A DNA stretch of 64,000 nucleotides, taken from contig OX424568.1 in the NCBI GenBank assembly GCA_949152475.1, forward strand, positions 6,299,667 through 6,363,666, in the 5' to 3' direction. Positions within the stretch are counted from its first letter, which is position 1, and each line of letters starts with the position of its first letter. Both the position numbers and the translations under genes were made by a program. Origin of the DNA: Terebella lapidaria. Lineage: Eukaryota; Annelida; Polychaeta; Terebellida; Terebellidae. Shown piece after piece: positions 24,501 to 38,700 of the stretch. The notes below the pieces were generated by a model that saw only the letters and a list, made by a program, of their open reading frames with translations, ran no database searches and was not told the origin of the DNA.

Positions 24501-27500
24501 TGTAATGCAGTGCACTATGGGATATGTTCGCCGATCAAGCTGGCCGCCGGGACGGCACCCACGCCGGCGCCCCCTACTGACAACGGTCCGCTCCGGGACA
24601 AGGTGGACATGCAGGTGTCAGCCCCCACCCCGGAGACTATCACCATGGTTACAGCTCAGGTATGGCAACAGCATGCATTCAGGAGAGGGTTGGGGAAGGT
24701 GCGAATGGGGGGGGGGCAGGGGGTGAACGGCAAACGTTTTTTTTTAAAAAAACAACCAGTGTCTCCATTCTCCAATCATGCTTGTGTCCGACAGGAACAA
24801 AAAAAGTTTTATGAATGTTTGAAAAGTCACCTATTGTATTCAATAGATACATGATGTATTGGTGCCAGAACTGGACATTACCTCGGCGCATTGTCTTCAT
24901 ATTTTTTATATAGACAATGTGCCATGGTCATGTTAATTTTCTGCCAGTAAATGTATGTAAGGCTCTCTGTAAACCTAAACAGTGTCATGCTGCTTTTATT
25001 TTATGGACACTACCAGAAAGTATTGTGAAGTAGTTTACACCAAGTATTAAGTCTGTATACTGTCACAAGTCAATCACATAAAGAACCTCAGTTATCGATA
25101 GTTATCAGGCAGTTATCACACAGTATCAGCAGAGAAGGGCAATCGTAATTATCGGAAGAACCCTGAATATCGCTGACCTAGCCACCCTACAATAGAACAG
25201 TCTTGAGGTACTGGCCTGACACACTGAGGCACTATTGAGCTCATCACAGGGACCGAGTTGGTTCTCTATGTACAGGTCAGGGGGTCATTGATGTGGCTGA
25301 GTGTCTATAATAGGCCAATGATTATTGTATTATAATCAGGGCTGTGGTATGCACTTGAAGGACTACTTTCTTGGGTCCAAATGTTTCATAATGACCGACC
25401 TGTATTTAGGCTGACTCACTACATATGATTACTAGTATATTGCAAGAGATTTGAATGTAGACAGAACAGAATACAATGTTCATGTGTTTGTATGCAGTGT
25501 ACCGTGTTTAAACAAAAAGAATGATAACTCAATGGAGTTTAGACTTTTTTTTTCAATTTAGACTTTATTTTGTGAATATTATAAGCAATATTAATTGATA
25601 TTAAATGTACATGTAAAACTGTAATATTTGTGGGCCCACTGCCCAAACATTTGACACATTTCGTGTTTTGAAATAGTAAAAATACACATCACAAATTCCA
25701 CTATGCTCGCTACAGTCACGAGAAATATCACACACCTACTCGGCCAGAAAATTACGGACAATTCAGTTTCTGTCCATTGCTATACTTGTTAGTGCAGGCA
25801 AGAAGCAATGTTTTCTCCCTGTCTGTGAGACATTCGCCAGTCTGCTCCTACATGAGTCAATCTGTCTATGTACAGACATGAATGTGTGGCTGTGACCTGG
25901 AGGTTAAAACACACGCTGTGATATGAATGTGTGAGGTATGAGAGGAATGAAAGGTACTCAGTAGTGGAATTGTGAACATGCGAATGTCAAAGTATGCGTG
26001 GTATAGATGTATCATTGCTTTCCAATTCATTGTAAGAGTTGGCTCATTGTTATGATTGAATATTAAATAATAAATATCAATGAAGTATATTATGTTGAAT
26101 TCCAAATATCTGACCGTGGCCATTTCTAACACATTTGTTCCATATCCTTGTGGTGCAGGTGAAGGACAAGGAAAATGTGACGAATGAGCGGGAGGCCGTG
26201 ACGACCCTGAGACAGCGCGGAGAGCCGGATGGAGAGGCCAACACCTTCCTACGCCAGAAAGAGGCTCAGCTGCGGGAAAAGCGTGAGCGAGAACAGCGTC
26301 AGAAGGAGAAAGTGTCCACCCCCGCCGCCGGGGATCAGATCTCCACTGTTCCCACGGCGACAGTCACCCCCACGTCAACGTCCTCAACGACACCAAAGCC
26401 CGTGGTAGCTAATGTCGCTACGGGAGACGCGGAGGCAGGACTCGCAGCCAAGGGCATCAAGAAGAAGGACGGTTTAATAGCGGCGGCGTTATCGTCGCTA
26501 AAAAATCAACAGAACCAGGCGCCTTCTTCCTCAGGGCCCAAGGTCAAGGTCATACCGCAGGCCGCAGAGCCAGAGCCATCGCCGCCGGCAACCACCGTCC
26601 TGAAACCACAACAAAACGCTCACAGACAAGACACTAACAAAACCATATCAAAAACTTCCCCGTCATCGGGGCCTAGTCAGTCGGCCGCGGGAAAAAGCGC
26701 GCCTCAGAAGGAGTCCAGTAAAAGTACCTCACAGTCGCCTGCGGTTGTCGGGAATGCGTCGCAGGTACAAATCCCGCAGTTTTACTTCCCAATGGGCCGT
26801 CCAAAACCGTCAGAGGACTTGGAGCAGACGGCGCAGAAAATCAAAGAGGCATTCATCAAAGTGGAAGGCGGGAAGGCCCAGAAACAAGACATGGGGGCCA
26901 TCGCTAAGGTTTGTGTACTGGTACTCAACACTAGTGTAAGCCTTCAGACATTGACATTTCAAATGAATTGTGTAGCAGATGAAATTCATCAAGAAATCCC
27001 ATAGAATGAAATTGTATGAAATATCACCACTGAAATTTTGTTCCAGTCAAAATTATCCTCACACGTAGACCAATAGAATGTGAACTATCGATATACACTA
27101 TTGTATGTCGAAGAATTGTAGCATGTACATGTAGAGTGCCATGTTTTGTTTCCCTAGGAATACACCGTACGTACATTGCTATCACCTTATATTCCGCCAG
27201 GCGTGTGGCTTTCCCATGTACTGGAAGTGTCCGCTGTTTGTGTACGCGGGAGGCGAGAAAAACGGTCACGTCACCCTGCAGTCCTTCCTCGCCGCTTGGA
27301 AGAAGTATGTAAATTATACGTCTACTGTGTGAAAAAAGTATTATTACATACACACATACTTACTTGACATGTAAACACTTCGATCAGCGCATCAGGGGTA
27401 ATTTGTTCTTTGGAAGATCAGTTCACAGGATTCATGACTTAAGTTTTAGTTGTGCACTTCGCAAAATTTATTTTGTGAACAAGCTTCATGCGTGCCAATT

Positions 27501-29673
27501 TGCTCGAAACTAAAACGTATCGAGAAGTTAAAGGTTAGTGTTCTTTATAGGTTAGTTATATTCCTTTCAAAGGCGCTTTGCGCATCAAACCCAGACTCAG
27601 TAATGTACTTGAGCAGCCACACTTAACTTTCTCAAAGTGCTATACTACCACGCAGTACGTAACCGGTATCTATTCATTCCTGGGTGGAGATAGACACCTT
27701 AGTGGTAAATGCCTTGCCTGAAGGGCCTTAGTGAAATGACAGCCATCCAGCCTGAGACTTGAACCCAAGACCCTTGCATTCAAGTCCGACACTTCGTCCA
27801 ATGTGCCACCGGCGCACTCCACAGAACATCTTAACAGAAAATGGTTTCCGTGATCAATTAAGTTTCTGGAAGATACGGCAGCTGAGCAGTCTCGTTTTCC
27901 GGAATCTCAAATTGATCAACAACTCATTTGTATTGAGAAGATTCTGAGAACAATGTGTTGTTTACATCTGTAAGTTCAGCAACGGCGTAGAAGCATTCTC
28001 GGAACCATCTGAGCTCAGTGTTATAGCGACTCCTGCAGCAGCCAGGCAGTTTAAATATATTCTGAACCCTCTGAACTAGACAGACGTAGCTCGCCGAGCA
28101 TGCATCGTTCTAAAATACATACTGTAAACCCCTTTTTACGCTCACTACCTTTTAGTTCGGCGGATTACTAGTATCACACTCTGAGCTAAATCACGAACTT
28201 CAATGGATATAAACTTTGAATTTTGTATTGAAACTGACGTAAAAATAAACGAAACAACAATCTTTAATAGTTACTGATTAGTCAGTGTTTCAAAAAAGCA
28301 AACATTAATGCGAGCAAACTTGAAAGGGTTTACAGTACAATCTATATATATATTTTTATATGTATACACTGTTAGTTGATCTACCGTATTTATTCAATTA
28401 GTTCGAACAGCTAAAAATAATTAAATTTTGAAATGTTCGAATTATTAGATTCACGATAAAATCGTCCGTCAAAACGAAAAAAAATCCCAAATCCAGATCG
28501 ATCATGCCATGGCAGATAGGCCTACGCGAGTTGACAGATGCCGCTCATGCTGGCTGGTTAGGGCCTGTACGATTGATAGGTTAACTGCAGACAACTAGCA
28601 TTTTAAAAAAAACTTGAATAACAGGCTGCTAAATCGCCGGGTAACTGTAATTTATAATCTCGCATTGATGCTAGATTCTAGTCATATTGCAAGTGCAATC
28701 GAGTCACTCGACTTGGAAAATCTTCAATGGCCCGCAAACCGCCTGGCACTATGAGGTCCGCGCTTTTTGTCATATACCCTAGCATTGGGAGGCCTAATCG
28801 CGATCACTGCCACCTGGCGAATATATCGCTGATTACTCATTTCGTAGTGCTGCCACCTGGTGAGTTGTATGTTTTGGCAGCTGACAAGTTGATTTCGTTC
28901 GTTGTTTCAATCGAAATTTTGATCGTAAATTTGACTGTTCGAACTAAATGAGTCAATTTGAAAATTATTTTCTTGAATAATTTTTGGTGTTCGAATTATT
29001 AGGGTGTTCGAACTAATTGAATAAATACGGTACTGGTCAAAAAATGTCTAAAAAAAGGATCCACTGTACAAGTTACTTGCCTCTATCTCTCACTAGTGTA
29101 AGTCTATCAGGTAGTGCCAGAAATACTTAAATACATAACATACAACGCATCTCTCGATATATATTTCTGGTACTGCCTGACTGGGCATACACTCAACGTT
29201 GCCTACTGACAGGAATATTAATGAACGAGAAATGACATTTCGTCAAGATTTAGAGAGCAATAGAGCAGGGTAATGGTGAGAGTAATATTACATTCTCAGT
29301 CGGGAGATCTGTTTTAGTTGACGTGTGTGATTATGTTCCTGATCTTCTCTAGTGTTGTGAATAATTAATACAAGGTAAACATTATTGCCTGATTGCTTTC
29401 GATTAACAAAGCTGCGTGCTGATTCTGACGTTTTTTTCACTGCCTTTCAACTCGCATCCATCATCGAGTCTGTTTCTGTAAAATACCAGTAAGGGAATGC
29501 CCCGTTGTTACAGAAAATAATAAATGTTAACGTGAAACATCAAATTCCCCACTTTGGGGAACTAGAGACATCATGGGTATTCTCAGATCAACATTATGAA
29601 ATGTGATCCTGTGAAGTCCAAAAATTTATCTTATTAAGGCATTTCGGCAGAAATGCCTTTATGGTTTTAGCAG

Positions 29674-29705
<32 letters not shown>

Positions 29706-32700
29706 CTTCTTCCGCCACTTTTGGTTTGCGGACGATAACTTTAGATTGCCTTGACGGATCCTTGTCAAATTTTCACCGCAAGTCAGAAATGATATGAGGA
29801 AGAACCCTATTCTTTTTGAGCCGGATCGGAGGTCCGTGAGGATGAAATCAAGGCTAATTTTAAGACTTGGTTTCCGGACGATAACTCGAAAAATATTTAT
29901 GCAATAGTTGCAGAACTCTGCATGGAGGTTCATATGCCACCAGGGAAGAACCCTATCGATTTTGGGATCGATCCGTCAAACGACCTTTGACCTAGAGGTC
30001 AAAATAATTTTTTGCTGATTCATCCTTGAGGCTTCCTGCATATCTCGGAAACCGTGCGTCGTAGAGCGAAACGGACGTTATTTTCGGACTCGTCGCCCTA
30101 GACAAACATCTCTAGGGTGTACTTTTTTTTTTGATCCGGCTCCGAGGTCCGTGAGGTCCGTGAGGATGAAATCGAGGAACTTGGTTTCCGGACGATAACT
30201 CAAAAAATATTCAGGCAATAGTTGCAGAATTTTGCACGGAGGTTTATATATCACCAGGGAAGAACCCTATTGATTTTGGGATCGATACCTCAAACGACCT
30301 TTGACCTAGAGGTCGAAATAATTTTTTGCTGAGTCATCCTTGATTCATCCTGCATATCTCGGAAACGGTGCGTCGTAGAGCAAAACAGACGTTATTTTCG
30401 GACTCGTCGCCCTAGACAAACATGTCTAAGGGGTATTATGGATGAACTTTGACCTTGACCCGAAATTTTTTTGCCGAGTCGGCATTTTTCGTTTTCGTCG
30501 ATATCTCGGAAACGGTGCGTCGTAGAGCGAAACGGACGTTATTTTCGGACTCGTCGCACTAGACAAACATGTCTAAGGGGTATTATGGATGAACTTTGAC
30601 CTTGACCCGAAATTTTTTTGCCGAGTCGGCATTTTTCGTTTTCGTCGATATCTCGGAAACGGTGCGTCGTAGAGCGAAACGGACGTTATTTTCGGACTCG
30701 TCGCACTAGACAAACATATCTAAGGGGTATTATGGATGAACTTTGACCTTGACCAGAAATTTTTTTGCCGAGTCGTCATTTTTCGTTTTCGTCGATATCT
30801 CGGAAACGGTGCGTCGTAGAGCGAAACGGACGTTATTTTTGGACTCGTCGCACTAGACAAACATGTCTAAGGGGAATTATTGATGAACTTTGACCTTGAC
30901 CCGAAATTTTTTTGCCGAGTCGTCATTTTTCGTTTTCGTCGATATCTCGGAAACGGTGCGTCGTAGAGCGAAACGGACGTTATTTTCGGACTCGTCGCAC
31001 TAGACAAACATGTCTAAGGGAAATTATTGATGAACTTTGACCTTGACCCGAAATTTTTTTGCCGAGTCGGCATTTTTCGTTTTCATCGATATCTCGGAAA
31101 CGGTGCGTCGTAGAGCGAAACGGACGTTACTTTCGGACTCGTCGCCCTAGACAAACATGTCTAAGGGGTATTATGGATTAACTTTGACCTTGACCCGAAA
31201 TTTTTTTGCCGAGTCGGCAGTTTTTGTTTTCGTCGATATCTCGGAAACGGTGCGTCGTAGAGCGAAACGGATGGTATTTTCGGACTCGTCGCCCTAGACA
31301 AACATGTCTAGCGGGTATTATGGATGAACTTTGACCTTGACCCGAAATTTGTCGACATTTTTCATTTTCGTCGATATCTAGTATTATAAATTATTCATCA
31401 CACCGAAATGCCTCCAAGGCATCTTTAGGCCTTGACGTCTAGTTGTTTTCAATGTCAGAAATTAAAAAAAAAATTACCTGGAAAACGACTCGATGCAAAA
31501 AAGATGGATAGATTTAGTCTAAAAGAATAGAAATGTTTTGAAGTGACAAGGCTGTTAGCTCTCCGGCCCGTCAGCGCACTCGTGGAACCTAGGGCGAGTC
31601 AGGGTTACGCAGATATCTTGCAGGCTGCTGTGTCTTTGTAGTTGTACTAAGTCTGCTGCCTGTGCGGTACTTCACCAAATATGTATCTATACATTGTTAC
31701 TAATATACATTGTTTTAAAACTTGCACAGTTTTTGCTGGTACCAAAGATACTGCATAATTTCCCTGGAACCTATCTGTATGATATCTCCATACATATATA
31801 GGGGAGGGGAAGGGGTCTGGGGCCTATTTCACAGAGAATCAGAAACTTCTTTAGCCTACTCAATTTAAGATTTAGCCTACTAACTGCTGTGCTAAATGCA
31901 AAACTTAGCTGACTAAAGTAGATTTAAATTCTTAGTGAAATAGTCCCCAGGTATTGTGCATGGAAATAAATAATATGAGGCAAAGAGACAGACTGAAAAT
32001 GGTATCCGGGAATCAGTGAAGAACATCAAAAACTTATCAGTGCATGTAAGAATTTCCAGGCAGTGTAAGATGCTCAGTGGACCAGAATGCATGAACGGAT
32101 CTCGTGCTGAACGCTGGGCTAGAAATTAAATATTTCCACCTGGCTAGCACTGGTGTATTCGTTATTTTGACTTCCAGAATGCAGTCAAAATTTGAGAGGA
32201 GGAAGTTGTTTTGATGTTGAATTGGCTCCATTAAAGTCAAGTCTTTTGAACCATCATATTGTGTGTGCTTCTAAAATTTGTATTTAATTTGTGTTATGTC
32301 AGCATGTTCAATAAATCACCATTTTAACATCAAATATCTCTTTTAATAGCGCTACCACCGATTCTTCAGCAATACAGAAATGATCCAACAGAACAGTCTT
32401 ATCAAAGCTTTCATTGATGTTTTGTTTGTAGCTACAGCATTGTATATATTTGCATATTGTAACATTTCTAGCCATAAGTCTTGAGTTTGTTCTGTATTTG
32501 TTCCCAGGCTAGTCACATCCTGCCTCGACGATGCCTCCAGATTTATGAAAATTATGGCCATCACCAAATCCAACCTGGAAGAAGACGATTTTCTGCCACT
32601 TGTACAGGTAAAAACACTCAACCTCCAATGGGTAAACAAGTAAACAAACAAATGGTGAACAATCAACAGTTACTAAAAGTTGAACTGCATGTATACAACT

Positions 32701-35700
32701 AGAGTATATCAAACGAAAAAAAATTACAAGTTAGGATAAACAGTGAACAAACACTTGAAAAGCACATTCATGACCTCAGCTTGGATCACCCAGATATTGA
32801 TATATAGGAAATAATATATCAAAGTAATATTGTGTGTTATCCCAAAACAAAATCAATTTGCTGCATACTAGGAGTGTGTACTGCATCAATCAATCTGTTC
32901 TAGTGGGTGTTTTTTTGGAAATCTAGATTTATCTTGCCCTGCCGTTGTAGTTGGCAGCAATACACGGACAGATCCCAGGTTCTTGCCGGCATATTAGTCG
33001 GAGATCAGAATATCGCAGCGGCTGCGTGCTGTGAAAAGGTTCACTTTTGACCTTACCGATTCATGTCCGATTTTCTTCCCCGTTCCTATCTCTGTTGATT
33101 TGAGATTTTCTGGCAGAGAAAAAAAAAACCGGGACAGCCCCAATCTGTCAGAAAATATGTCTGGGCAAGATTTAGAACCACACATTATCTAGATACTAAG
33201 TACGAGATTTCAATGCAGGGCTGAATTCCGCAGATCGTATTTCTCTGATGTCTGTGGTTGTTGTGTTATCCTGCCAAGCCTGCAGGCCGCAGATCGTGTT
33301 TGGATGTCCCTAGCGATTAGAAGTGAGTGTTTATTTTGCGGCTCTGACCAGCCTATCCCTGACAGACATATTGTTCCTATATTTTGCACAGTACTCCAGG
33401 AGTAAGATGGTAATTGATTGATCACATTCAATCCAACTTAACAATCCGTATAAATTTCAAATCAGGATCTGCTGTGCCATTGTAGTGCTTTGAATGTGCA
33501 ATCATGTTTGGATGTGGCATGATTGACTGCCTCTGTGGCCGAGTAACCGCCTCTGTGGCCGAGTGGATGGGACCACTGGCTCTTGCAGCAACGAAGCTCA
33601 GAGGCGGTAGGTGACGCGGGTTCGATCCCCGTCACCGGCACAAAGTGGGTGGAGTTTTCATCCTGGCAATGCAAAGGTTTCTCCATTCGAATGTGCTCTC
33701 CAACTTCTAAATTGTCACCCGACGGGGGATGGGGAAGACAGGCAGAATTGCCTATCATCATGGACCGTCGTTAAATAAATTTGATTATTATTAAGGCATT
33801 TCGGCAGAAATGCCTTTATGGTTTTAGCAGAATTTTAGGTTACCGGACCTTTGGGAAGTCATATATGGCGACTTGTGTGGTGACCTTGCATTTGACCTTC
33901 GATGACCTTGAAAGGTCAAAACAGCCATTTTGGGGTCAAAAAATGCCAAGATTTGCCTCTGTAGATGAAATGCTTGCAGATAGAGCTCATGTTTGCATTA
34001 TGAACATATAGGAAGACATATATGGCACAACTAATGATGACCTTGAACTTGACGTCAGATGACCTTGAGTGCCAAATGTCTGACTTGGAATGTGTAAATT
34101 GACCTGAGCGGCCTAAACGATTCCACCCAAAATATAGAATATCAAATGCCGCACACATACATGTAATGGTAACATCGAAGTTCATACGGATGACCTTGAT
34201 TGGTAAATCCCAAGGTCATATGTTTACACTGCGAACCTTGATTGGTAAATCTCAGTCTGTTACCTGCCAATGCTGCCATGGCCAAACCAAAATTGTCCGG
34301 TAACCTATCTTAGCCTTTGGGCTAATTTTTTTTTTTTTTTCTTTTTTTTTTTTTCTTCTTCCGCCACTTTTGGTTTCCGGACGATAACTTTAGATTGCCT
34401 TGACGGATCCTCGTCAAATTTTCACCACAAGTCAGAAATGATATGTGGAAGAACCCTATTCTTTTTGAGCCGGATCCAAGGTCCGTGAGGTCCGTGAGGA
34501 TGAAATCAAGGCTAATTTTGAGACTTGGTTTCCGGACGATAACTGGAAAAATATTTACGCAATAGTTGCAGAACTCTGCATGGAGGTTCATATGCCACCA
34601 GGGAAGAACCCTATTGATTTTGGGATCGATCCGTCAAACGACCTTTGACCTAGAGGTCGAAATAATTTTTTGCTGATTCATCCTTGAGGCTTCCTGCATA
34701 TCTCAGAAACCGTGCATCGTAGAGCGAAACGGACGTTATTTTCGGACTCGTCGCCCTAGACAAACATCTCTAGGGTGTATTATTTTTTTTTGATCCGGCT
34801 CCGAGGTCCGTGAGGTCCTTGAGGATGAAATCGAGGCTGATCTTGAAACTTGGTTTCCGGACGATAACTCGAAAAATATTCAGGCAATAGTTGCAGAATT
34901 TTGCACGGAGGTTTATATATCAACAGGGAAGAACCCTATTGATTTTGGGATCGATACGTCAAACGACATCCTGCATATCTCGGAAACGGTGCGTCGTAGA
35001 GCGAAACGGACGTTATTTTCGGACTCGTCGCCCTAGACAAACATGTCTAAGGGGTATTATGGATGAACTTTGACTTTGACCCGAAATTTTTTTGCCGAGT
35101 CGGCATTTCTCGTTTTCGTCGATATCTTGGGAACGGTGTGTCGTAGAGCGAAACGGACGTTATTTTCGGACTTGTCGCTCTAGACAACATTTATCTTATA
35201 TGTATTATGGATGAACTTTGACCTTGACTAAAAAATTTTTTGCCGAGTTGGCATTTTTCGTTTTCGTCGATATCTCGGAAACACTGAGTCGTAAAGCGAA
35301 ACAGACTTTTTTTTCGGACTCGTCGCCCTAGACAAACATGTCTAAGGGGTATTATTTTAACGGTAAATTTTTTTGTGGAGTCGACATTTTCCATTTTCGT
35401 CGATATCTAGTATATATTATAAATTAATCATCACACCGAAATGCCTCCAAGGCATCTTTAGGCCTTGACGTCTAGTTATTATTATTATTATTAAGAGTTT
35501 CCCGACCGGAAGAAGAAAGTGCAAAAAGATAGGGATACCCTAAGAAATGTTTGTTGTAGTTGGTCATATTCATCACACACTTTCTTCGAATTCACTTCAT
35601 AAATTGGCACAAGTTTATCATAATTATTGATGGTCATGATTACAATAATTAGGACAGTCAGCTCTTTCACTCTGTCAGAGCTGTTTGCTGTATGCAATGT

Positions 35701-38700
35701 TTCCCAGTGCAGTAGAGCACCCGGTAAACTCAGTGATCACTAGGGGTTTTTGTTGTACTTCTGTGAACTCAAGAGATCCTAGCGGTCCCGAAAACTTCTA
35801 CCAGGGCCAGAAATCGGTATCAGAAGTGCCTCACACTGATCAGGATTACATCATCACGTCGTACATTGAAAGTAAACTGCTGTATTGAGATGAGCAAAAA
35901 AAAATTGTGTCCCCTATATGGCCCGCTGACCATCTGGTGCAGTGAAAAAAAATTGTAAAAAATCAGAAATATTCTGTTGAAATTAGGCTGAAATTAAGTA
36001 AGAACTCACAAGATCTAGTCATGGATTGCAGTATATTCCAGACTCTGTTGATTATGCACATGATGCAGGGAATTGTCTTGTATTGAGGATCTGTTTCTAT
36101 TGTGTTTTGAATTGTGTTCGCTGACTCAGCGAGTGTTAACAGTCTGTTATCGGTGCTGACTTTATGGTGTGAGAAGCGAGAACTTACAGAGCTTTCTCAC
36201 CTGCTTATGTTGATGTAAATCAGCAAAAATCAGAGGCAAAAATCAATTTCCCGACGATTCATCCTAACAGGCTTGTTCCTTGGGAGGTTCCAAAACTGTT
36301 ATCAATATTAGAGTGTAGTATGCATCATACACAGTCTTGTTCTAAATGAGTGTAATTACAAAATATAAGGACTGTCGTTCACAATTTGTCATTACAAACG
36401 TGCTGATACAAGTATATAATATTTCTAAACAATTGCATAAAGATGACCATTCCATGGAGACTTTGAATCAGTGCAGTTCATTGTGCAATTTGAAAGAAAA
36501 GAGTAAATGCAATTTGAAAAAAAAAAGTTTATATGCTATTGTATTAACAACGAAATAGAGATTGTATGCATGTATGTTAAGAGATTGTCTTGTGTGTATG
36601 AAATAATTTGAGATTCCTAGAATCTATCTATAACTGGAGATGTTATTTTGATATTTTACAGGATGTTGTAGACACACACCCCGGGCTTTCATTCTTACAA
36701 GATGCTCCAGAATTTCACTCGCGCTACGTTCAAACCGTGAGTACATGCTACACTTCCACGCACATTCGAGCTGCTTTTCTCTAGGTTGCGTGATCAGGAT
36801 AGTCCTGTAGATTGTATTCCAGCTGTAAAAGACGATAGCTGTATAATAGTGCATCTTACTTTCATTTCAGGTGATATCTAGGATATTTTATTGCGTCAAT
36901 CGGTCTTGGTCGGGTAAAATTACAACGACGGAAATCCGGAGAAGTACATTATTACCGGTAGGTGGCAGAACAATAGTTTGTGTGTATGTTGTGCATTAAC
37001 TTGATTAAATACAGCATATACATGTATGTGGGTTGAAATGATTACAAAAATGTTCGCAATTATTATAACAATGTAGTTGGTTTTAGTTTTGCACTCAAAG
37101 GAAAAACACACTATAGTAGGCTCTGAAATAAATGCATTTCCTAAAAATTATGATGTGAATTCAAGTCAAAAATAGGTTATTTTCCCCTAGATCTACCTTC
37201 CGATCCTGTTTTGAAATTTTATGTAACTGGTAATAAGAATACATGTATCATTTTGCTTGGCCTTACAAAGACCCTGTTTTGAAATTCCATAACCACAAAC
37301 AGGAATATCACTGCTTGGCCTAACAAAAAAAAGGCCTTTTTCAGAAATTCCATATAACCACAAACAGGAATATCACTGCTTGGCCTAACAAAAAAAAGGC
37401 CTTTTTCAGAAATTCCATATAACCACAAACAGGAATATCACTGCTTGGCCTAACAAAAAAAAGGCCTTTTTCAGAAATTCCATATAACCACAAACAGGAA
37501 TATCACTGCTTGGCCTAACAAAAAAAGACCTTTTTCAGAAATTCCATATAACCAGAAACAGGAATATCACTTTGCTTGGCCTAACAAAGACCCTTTTTGG
37601 CAATCCCTTATAGCAAGAAAGAAGAATATCACTTGGCTTGGCCTAACAAAAAAAAGGCCTTTTTCAGAAATTCCATATAACCACAAACAGGAATATCACT
37701 TTGCTTGGCCTAACAAAGACCCTGTCTCCTGTGTGTAGACGCTGCAGCTGTTGGAGGAAGAAGAGGACATAAACCAGGTGACGGAGTTTTTCTCGTACGA
37801 GCATTTCTACGTGATCTACTGTAAGTTCTGGGAGCTGGACAAGGACCACGACCTGTTCATCAGCGCCGAGGATCTCACGCGTCACAACGACCACGGTACG
37901 ACCGTCCTACGGGATCTTGTAGTCATGTGTCGCTTGTGTTAGGGTTGTGGAAAGTCAATTTGGAAAGAAAACAATAACCAAGATTTCATTCCACATGGTT
38001 ATGTAGTAAAATGTTTCATAATGTAATGCAATGTAACAATCGGCAAAAAGTATGTATGTACCACAATACTACTGCACAGTGAATTGTAGCTGCTCAAATG
38101 ATAACGTCTTGTTGTGAATCATGATCTTGTGTGAATCATAATGTTCTTGTGTGAATCATAACGTTTTCACTGTGATTTATAGCAATTTTGCTCCAAATTA
38201 TAACATGGCATTGCTGTGACAGAAAAGTCTTTCTGTAATCTGAGACGGCCAACAGCGGTTTCTAATCGAGTACAGAGATCGAGGTGGAAAACGTAAATTA
38301 AAAATAACCAATCACATGCGCGTACTTGATCGATCGATATGCAAATGATCCCTGGCGCCACTCAGCCAAACAGACTACGACACCAGCGGAAAATCGTTGA
38401 CATGGCAAAAAACCCGGGTTTGTTGATCATTTTCTTTGAAGATTGGAAGAAACCGACACGTTAGGATGCCATGTTATAATCGGGATAAAACTGTGTTTGG
38501 TTCGGTGTCTGTCACTAACAAAAATCCAGAGGGATCTCTGTTGTGAGCCAAGCACAGTTTTATCTCTTAATCATAATGTCTTGCTGTTAATCATAATGTT
38601 CTTGTTATGAATCATAACGTTTTCACTGTGATGTTGTAATGTTGATTACTGTGTTGCAGCTCTCTCTCTGAGGATGATCGACCGAATATTCTCCGGTGCT

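Noticed and set aside
33549..33640. Functional tRNA gene
   Set aside because: A and B boxes are present, but the head is fused to a SINE body, arms do not pair cleanly, and a partial duplicate of its start precedes it.
33462..33761. Minus-strand frame containing [14 protein letters not shown]
   Set aside because: This is the antisense of the SINE tRNA-like head, a common false protein.
12302..34591. Similar minus-strand frame starting MNLHAEFC in three places (12302-12811, 29667-29933, 34322-34591)
   Set aside because: It lies in the conserved 5' part of the HINE and ends in poly-Lys from the T tract; similarity reflects recent copying, not selection on a protein.
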